A DNA stretch of 16,848 bases from assembly GCA_003445835.1 (NCBI GenBank), contig DMCI01000133.1, positions 1-16,848 of the forward strand, in the 5' to 3' direction. Positions within the stretch are counted from its first letter, which is position 1; every line of letters begins with the position of its first letter. Positions 12,528-16,848 of this stretch are shown here, one piece after another. The position numbers were made by a program, and so were the translations under genes. This DNA comes from Clostridiales bacterium. Its GTDB lineage: Bacteria > Bacillota > Clostridia > Christensenellales > CAG-1252. Below the pieces are notes generated by a model. The model was given only the letters and a program-made list of their open reading frames with translations, was not told where the DNA came from and did no database searches.

Positions 12528-14789
12528 ATGACGGAAAACAATCGCTTACAAGAGATCGCGGAGCGTATCAAGGAACTCAGAGAGATCTTTGACCTCACGC
12601 AGGAGGAGATGGCGGAAAAGACCGACGTCACCATCGCGGAGTACGCAATGTACGAAGCGGCGGAACTCGACTTTCCCTTCACCTTCTTGCACAAGTGCGC
12701 TCTTGCCTTCGGTATTTCGCTCACGGATCTTTTGGAAGGGCGCAGCGCGCACCTTTCGACCTATACCGTGACGCGCAAAGGTCAAGGCATGGAGACCGCT
12801 AAGGAGCAGGGCATCGAGATCCAAAACCTTGCCCCCTTGTTCAGCAAAAAGATCGCCGAGCCGTACTACGTGCACTACGAGTACGATCCCGCCCTTCAAA
12901 ACAGGCCGATCCATCTGACCAAGCACTCGGGGCAAGAGTTCGACTTCGTGATGAGCGGCAAACTCAAGGTGCAGGTCGGTGAGAACATCGAGTACCTCGA
13001 AGAGGGCGACAGCATCTACTACAATTCCTCCACGCCGCACGGTATGATTGCGGTGGACGGCAAAGACTGTCTGTTCATCGCCGTCGTGCTTCCCGGTGAG
13101 GACAAAGGGGAAAAGGTCGTACGCGATACCTTGATCCCCACCCCTGTTTCGGACGAACCCACCGTCAGCGACGCCTTCATCAAGGTGAAGGAGGACGAGC
13201 ACGGATATCCCGTAGCGATCAACTTTACGAACGACGACAAATTCAACTTTGCCTTTGACGTCGTGGACGAGATCGCCAAAAAGGAACCGGATAAGCTGGC
13301 GATGTTGCATATCTCCAAGGATAAGACGGAGCGCCGTTTTACCTTCCTCGATATGAAGAAGGCGTCCGCCCGTTGCGCAAACTACTTCAAATCGCTTGGC
13401 ATCAAAAAAGGCGACAGGGTGATGCTCGTTTTGAAGAGGCACTATCAATTCTGGTTTGCGATCCTCGGCTTGCACAAGCTGGGCGCCATCGCGATCCCCG
13501 CTACCTGCCAGTTGCAGGCGCACGATTTTGAGTACCGCTTCCAAGCGGCGGGCGTTAAAGCCATCGTTTGTACTGCGGACGGCGCCGTGGCGGAGCAGGT
13601 GGAAATTGCCGAAAAGACTTGTCCTACCTTGAAGATCAAGATCCTTGCAAACGGTACGCGCGATGGGTGGAGAAGTTTTGACGAGGAGTATCCTTTGTTC
13701 AGCACTCACTTCAACCGCACCAAGGATACCCCTTGCGGCGACGACCCGATGTTGATGTTTTTCACTTCGGGCACCACGGGTTACCCCAAGATCGCGGAGC
13801 ATAGCTACAAATATCCGCTGGGGCACTATATGACCGCCAAGTACTGGCACGGCGCTAGCAAAGACGGCTTGCACTTCACGATCTCCGATACCGGCTGGGG
13901 CAAGGCTCTTTGGGGTAAATTGTACGGGCAATGGTTGGCGGAAAGCGCCGTCTTTACGTACGACTTCGATCGCTTTGACGCGGCGGACATCCTGCCGATG
14001 TTTGCAGCTCACAAGATCACTTCCTTCTGCGCGCCTCCGACGATGCTGAGGATGATGATCAAGCAAGATCTCTCCAAGTACGATTTTTCTTCCGTCAGGC
14101 AGATGACCACGGCGGGCGAAGCGTTGAACCCCGAGGTCTACTACCAGTTTGAAAAAGCCACCGGGCTTCAAACGAGAGAAGGCTTCGGTCAAACAGAGCT
14201 CACCTTGATGATCGCCAACTTGATGGGCGGCACTCACAAGGTCGGATCGATGGGCAAACCCGTCCCCGGTTACGAAGTGGAGATCCTTGATCCCGACGGC
14301 AATCCCGTACCGGACGGCGAAACGGGCGAGATCTGCGTCAACGTTCAAAACGGGACGCCGCGCGGACTCTTCAAAGGTTACTATCTCAATGAGGAAAAGA
14401 CCAAGGAGGTCTTGCACGACGGTTGGTATCACACCGGCGATACGGCGTGGCGCGACGAGGACGGTTTCTACTGGTACGTAGGCAGGGTGGACGACGTGAT
14501 CAAGTCTTCCGGTTACCGCATCGGGCCGTTTGAGATCGAAAGCGTTATTATGGAACTTCCCTACGTTTTGGAATGCGGCGTTTCCGCCGAGCCGGACGAG
14601 GTCAGAGGACAGGTGGTCAAAGCCAGTATCGTTTTGACCAAGGGGACCACCCCTTCCGAGGAACTTAAAAAGGAGATACAGGACTACGTGAAAAAGAATA
14701 CGGCTCCTTATAAGTATCCGAGGATCGTCGTCTTCCGTGACGAACTCCCCAAGACGATCAGCGGGAAAATACAGAGAAATAAACTATAA
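12528..14789 (+). CDS. XRE-HTH / cupin / acyl-CoA synthetase fusion protein, copy 1
   Basis: A 753-aa three-domain protein. Start at 12528 with AAGGAG at 12517-12522. Residues 9-70 are an XRE-type helix-turn-helix ('LTQEEMAEKTDVTIAEY'). Residues about 110-190 are a cupin ('LTKHSGQEFDF', 'GDSIYYNSSTPHGM' with His171). Residues about 210-753 are a full adenylate-forming acyl-CoA synthetase of the Acs/ACSM type: P-loop-like 'TSGTTGYPK' (413-421), 'GFGQTE' (552-557), 'WYHTGD' (633-638), the hinge 'GRVDDVIKSSGYRIG' (652-666), and catalytic Lys747 in 'PKTISGK'. It should convert a carboxylate, ATP and CoA to acyl-CoA via acyl-AMP; the acid is not identifiable from motifs. HTH-cupin pairs usually form regulators, so this may be a ligand-sensing autoregulator fused to its enzyme. 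It is controlled by the T-box; the second copy follows after 15 bp. Confidence 0.93.
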   Translation: MTENNRLQEIAERIKELREIFDLTQEEMAEKTDVTIAEYAMYEAAELDFPFTFLHKCALAFGISLTDLLEGRSAHLSTYTVTRKGQGMETAKEQGIEIQNLAPLFSKKIAEPYYVHYEYDPALQNRPIHLTKHSGQEFDFVMSGKLKVQVGENIEYLEEGDSIYYNSSTPHGMIAVDGKDCLFIAVVLPGEDKGEKVVRDTLIPTPVSDEPTVSDAFIKVKEDEHGYPVAINFTNDDKFNFAFDVVDEIAKKEPDKLAMLHISKDKTERRFTFLDMKKASARCANYFKSLGIKKGDRVMLVLKRHYQFWFAILGLHKLGAIAIPATCQLQAHDFEYRFQAAGVKAIVCTADGAVAEQVEIAEKTCPTLKIKILANGTRDGWRSFDEEYPLFSTHFNRTKDTPCGDDPMLMFFTSGTTGYPKIAEHSYKYPLGHYMTAKYWHGASKDGLHFTISDTGWGKALWGKLYGQWLAESAVFTYDFDRFDAADILPMFAAHKITSFCAPPTMLRMMIKQDLSKYDFSSVRQMTTAGEALNPEVYYQFEKATGLQTREGFGQTELTLMIANLMGGTHKVGSMGKPVPGYEVEILDPDGNPVPDGETGEICVNVQNGTPRGLFKGYYLNEEKTKEVLHDGWYHTGDTAWRDEDGFYWYVGRVDDVIKSSGYRIGPFEIESVIMELPYVLECGVSAEPDEVRGQVVKASIVLTKGTTPSEELKKEIQDYVKKNTAPYKYPRIVVFRDELPKTISGKIQRNKL

Positions 14790-14804
14790 TTGGTTGGAGA
14801 AAGA

Positions 14805-16848
14805 ATGGAAAGAACTGATTTGGACGGAAAGATCAAAGAAATGGCGGAGCGCATCCGCGAACTGAGGGAGATCGAAGGACTCACCACCGAGGAAATGGCG
14901 GAAAAGACCGGCGTTTCGCGCGAAGAGTACGAGATCTGCGAGCAGGGCGGCAGCGATTTGAACTTTACCTTTATCTATCGCTGCGCAAAGGCGTTTGGCG
15001 TAAACGTTACGGACATCATCGAGGGATACTCCCCGATGCTGAACTCTTACACCGTGACCCGCGGCGGCGAAGGACAAAAGATCGCGCAAGCTCACGGTAT
15101 GACCTACTACAATCTTGCGTACGCCTTCCAAAACAGGATCGCCGAGCCGCTTTTCGTAAAAAGCGTTTATGACGAAGCCGCGCAAAACAAGGAGATCGAG
15201 CTTACTTCCCACACCGGGCAGGAATGCGACGTCGTGATCGACGGCGCCCTCAAAGTGCAGGTGGGCAGTCATACCGAGATCTTGCACGCCGGCGACAGCA
15301 TCTACTACGACAGCGGTACGCCGCACGGTATGATCGCGGTGGAGGGTAAGGACTGTACCTTCTATGCCATCGTCCTCAATCCGACGGGCGAGCCGATCCC
15401 CGAGTTGGAGCCCGCAAAAGTGATCGTGGACGGCGCCAAGGCAAAAGCCGACGACAAGGATCGCGCTTACAAAAAGTTCATCGACGTCGTGGAGGACGAG
15501 CACGGCACTCCCGTTTCGATCAAGTTCAAAAACACCGAAAAATTCAACTTTGCCTTTGACATCGTGGATGCGGTGGCGGATCGTGAACCGGATAAGATGT
15601 GCATGTTGCACGTTTCCAGAGATATGACCGAGCGCCGCTTTACCTTCCTCGATATGAAAAAGGCGTCCTCCCGTTGCGCCAACTACTTCAAGTCTCTCGG
15701 CATCAAAAAGGGCGACAGGGTCATGCTCGTTTTGAAGAGGCATTACCAATTCTGGTTTGCGATGCTGGGTCTTAACAAACTGGGCGCCATCGCGATCCCG
15801 GGTACCAATCAACTTTTGGAGCACGACTTTGAGTACCGCTTCAACAGCGCGGAGATCAGCACGATCATCTGCACCGCGGACGGCGACACCGCGCACCAAG
15901 TCGATCTTGCGGCGGCAAGGTGTCCCTCCCTCAAAAACAAACTCATCGTTAACGGCACCCGTGAAGGTTGGCGTAGCTTCGACGAGGAGTACCCCCTCTA
16001 CAGCACCCACTTCAAACGTACCGAGATGTCCCCGGGCGGCAACGATACGATGCTTATGTTCTTCACGTCCGGCACGTCCGGGTATCCCAAGATCGCGGCT
16101 CACAACTACAAGTACGCTCTCGGGCATTTCCACACCGCCAAATACTGGCACAACGTCGATCCCGACGGCTTGCATTTGACCATCTCGGATACCGGTTGGG
16201 CAAAGTCGATGTGGGGCAAACTGTACGGACAATGGCTTTGCGAAGCGGCTACCTTCGTCTACGATTTCGATCGTTTTGACGCGGCGACCATTTTGCCGAT
16301 GTTCGCAAAGTATCACATCACCACCTTCTGCGCGCCTCCGACGATGCTGAGGATGATGATCAAGCAGGATATCTCCAAATACGATTTTTCCACCGTGCGT
16401 CATATGACCACGGCGGGCGAAGCGCTGAACCCCGAAGTTTATCGTCAATTTGAAAAAGCGACGGGACTGCAGATCCTTGAAGGTTTCGGTCAATCCGAAT
16501 CCACGATGATCATCGGCAACTTGGTCGGCGCGCCGCACAAGATCGGTTCGATGGGCAAGCCCGCGCCGATCTACGACGTGGCTCTCCTTGATTCGGACGG
16601 AAAAGAGGTCGGCGACGGTGAAACGGGCGAGATCTGCATCAGCCTCAAAAACGGTTCTCCGATCGGACTCTTTACCGAGTATTACCGCGATCCCGAAAAA
16701 ACCAAGGAAGCGCGCCACGACGGCTGGTACCATACCGGTGATCTTGCCTGGCGTGACGAAGACGGTTTCTATTGGTACGTGGGCAGGGCGGACGACGTCA
16801 TTAAGTCTTCCGGTTACCGCATTGGGCCGTTTGAGATCGAAAGCGTTA
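14805..16848 (+). CDS. XRE-HTH / cupin / acyl-CoA synthetase fusion protein, copy 2 (3' truncated by window)
   Basis: 681 codons of an open frame that leaves the window. Start at 14805 with GGAG at 14796-14799, 15 bp after copy 1, so the two are surely co-transcribed. Same architecture: HTH at about 10-70 ('LTTEEMAEKTGVSREEY'), cupin at about 115-195 ('SHTGQECDVVIDG', 'GDSIYYDSGTPHGM' with His174), synthetase from about 215 ('TSGTSGYPK' at 421-429, 'GFGQSE', 'WYHTGD', and the hinge 'GRADDVIKSSGYRIG' near the edge). The catalytic C-terminal lysine lies beyond the window. The two copies are very alike in the synthetase core but diverge in the HTH, the cupin surface and the linker (about 195-230), as expected if they sense or use related but distinct acids. 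'TSGTSG' instead of 'TSGTTG' is a tolerated variant of the motif. Confidence 0.93.
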   Translation, partial: MERTDLDGKIKEMAERIRELREIEGLTTEEMAEKTGVSREEYEICEQGGSDLNFTFIYRCAKAFGVNVTDIIEGYSPMLNSYTVTRGGEGQKIAQAHGMTYYNLAYAFQNRIAEPLFVKSVYDEAAQNKEIELTSHTGQECDVVIDGALKVQVGSHTEILHAGDSIYYDSGTPHGMIAVEGKDCTFYAIVLNPTGEPIPELEPAKVIVDGAKAKADDKDRAYKKFIDVVEDEHGTPVSIKFKNTEKFNFAFDIVDAVADREPDKMCMLHVSRDMTERRFTFLDMKKASSRCANYFKSLGIKKGDRVMLVLKRHYQFWFAMLGLNKLGAIAIPGTNQLLEHDFEYRFNSAEISTIICTADGDTAHQVDLAAARCPSLKNKLIVNGTREGWRSFDEEYPLYSTHFKRTEMSPGGNDTMLMFFTSGTSGYPKIAAHNYKYALGHFHTAKYWHNVDPDGLHLTISDTGWAKSMWGKLYGQWLCEAATFVYDFDRFDAATILPMFAKYHITTFCAPPTMLRMMIKQDISKYDFSTVRHMTTAGEALNPEVYRQFEKATGLQILEGFGQSESTMIIGNLVGAPHKIGSMGKPAPIYDVALLDSDGKEVGDGETGEICISLKNGSPIGLFTEYYRDPEKTKEARHDGWYHTGDLAWRDEDGFYWYVGRADDVIKSSGYRIGPFEIESV

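Noticed and set aside
12546..14432. A 628-codon open frame on the - strand opposite synthetase copy 1
   Set aside because: It is a shadow of the G+C-rich, strongly biased codon pattern of the real gene. Its translation is Arg/His/Val-rich with no family motif and no ribosome site, and the matching 649-codon frame opposite copy 2 follows from the paralogy.
14784..16733. A 649-codon open frame on the - strand opposite synthetase copy 2
   Set aside because: Same reason as for copy 1; the + strand reading has all the adenylate-forming motifs.
1..16848. CRISPR array, tRNA, rRNA or insertion sequence
   Set aside because: No regularly spaced direct repeats, no cloverleaf or rRNA-like tract and no transposase-like frame were seen on either strand.

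Overview
The window looks like a chromosome segment of an anaerobic Clostridia-type bacterium (Bacillota), probably an uncultured gut lineage. The grounds are purine-rich Shine-Dalgarno sites, a T-box riboswitch, a BclA-like jelly-roll protein, a miniature ferredoxin:thioredoxin-reductase-type iron-sulfur protein, and a TrkH/TrkA potassium system. No rRNA, tRNA, CRISPR array, transposase or integrase was found.

Region 1 (1-7947, + strand) is one tightly packed type I restriction-modification operon: the 3' end of hsdM, a small HEPN-like protein, a three-helix membrane protein, hsdS, a HAD-family hydrolase with an extra helical C-terminal domain, a DUF2806-type protein, and an EcoEI-like hsdR. 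Genes overlap by ATGA or are 10-33 bp apart, and a strong bidirectional hairpin terminator follows hsdR. Four non-canonical genes sit between the core subunits, so this may be an extended defence operon. It is visibly more A+T-rich than the rest of the window, which suggests horizontal acquisition.

Region 2 (7979-9158) holds two divergent small genes, the 65-aa FTR-catalytic-like protein (-) and the BclA-C-like surface protein (+). They are followed by a 290-bp intergenic stretch rich in inverted repeats, lying between convergent genes.

Region 3 (9159-11973, - strand) is a translationally coupled trkA-trkH potassium-uptake operon. Its promoter is placed so close to the likely trkA start codon that the mRNA may be leaderless.

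Region 4 (12070-16848, + strand) starts from a divergent promoter and carries a complete T-box riboswitch. T-boxes normally control aminoacyl-tRNA synthetase, amino-acid biosynthesis or transport genes. This one precedes two tandem paralogous genes, each a fusion of an XRE-type helix-turn-helix, a cupin and a full acyl-CoA synthetase; the second runs off the window. The specifier reads most plausibly as ATC (Ile), and the T-box bulge fits a tRNA with discriminator A73. The most interesting hypothesis in the window is therefore that starvation for an amino acid, perhaps isoleucine, induces activation of a carboxylic acid (for example a branched-chain acid for reductive carboxylation back to the amino acid) by a self-regulating synthetase pair.
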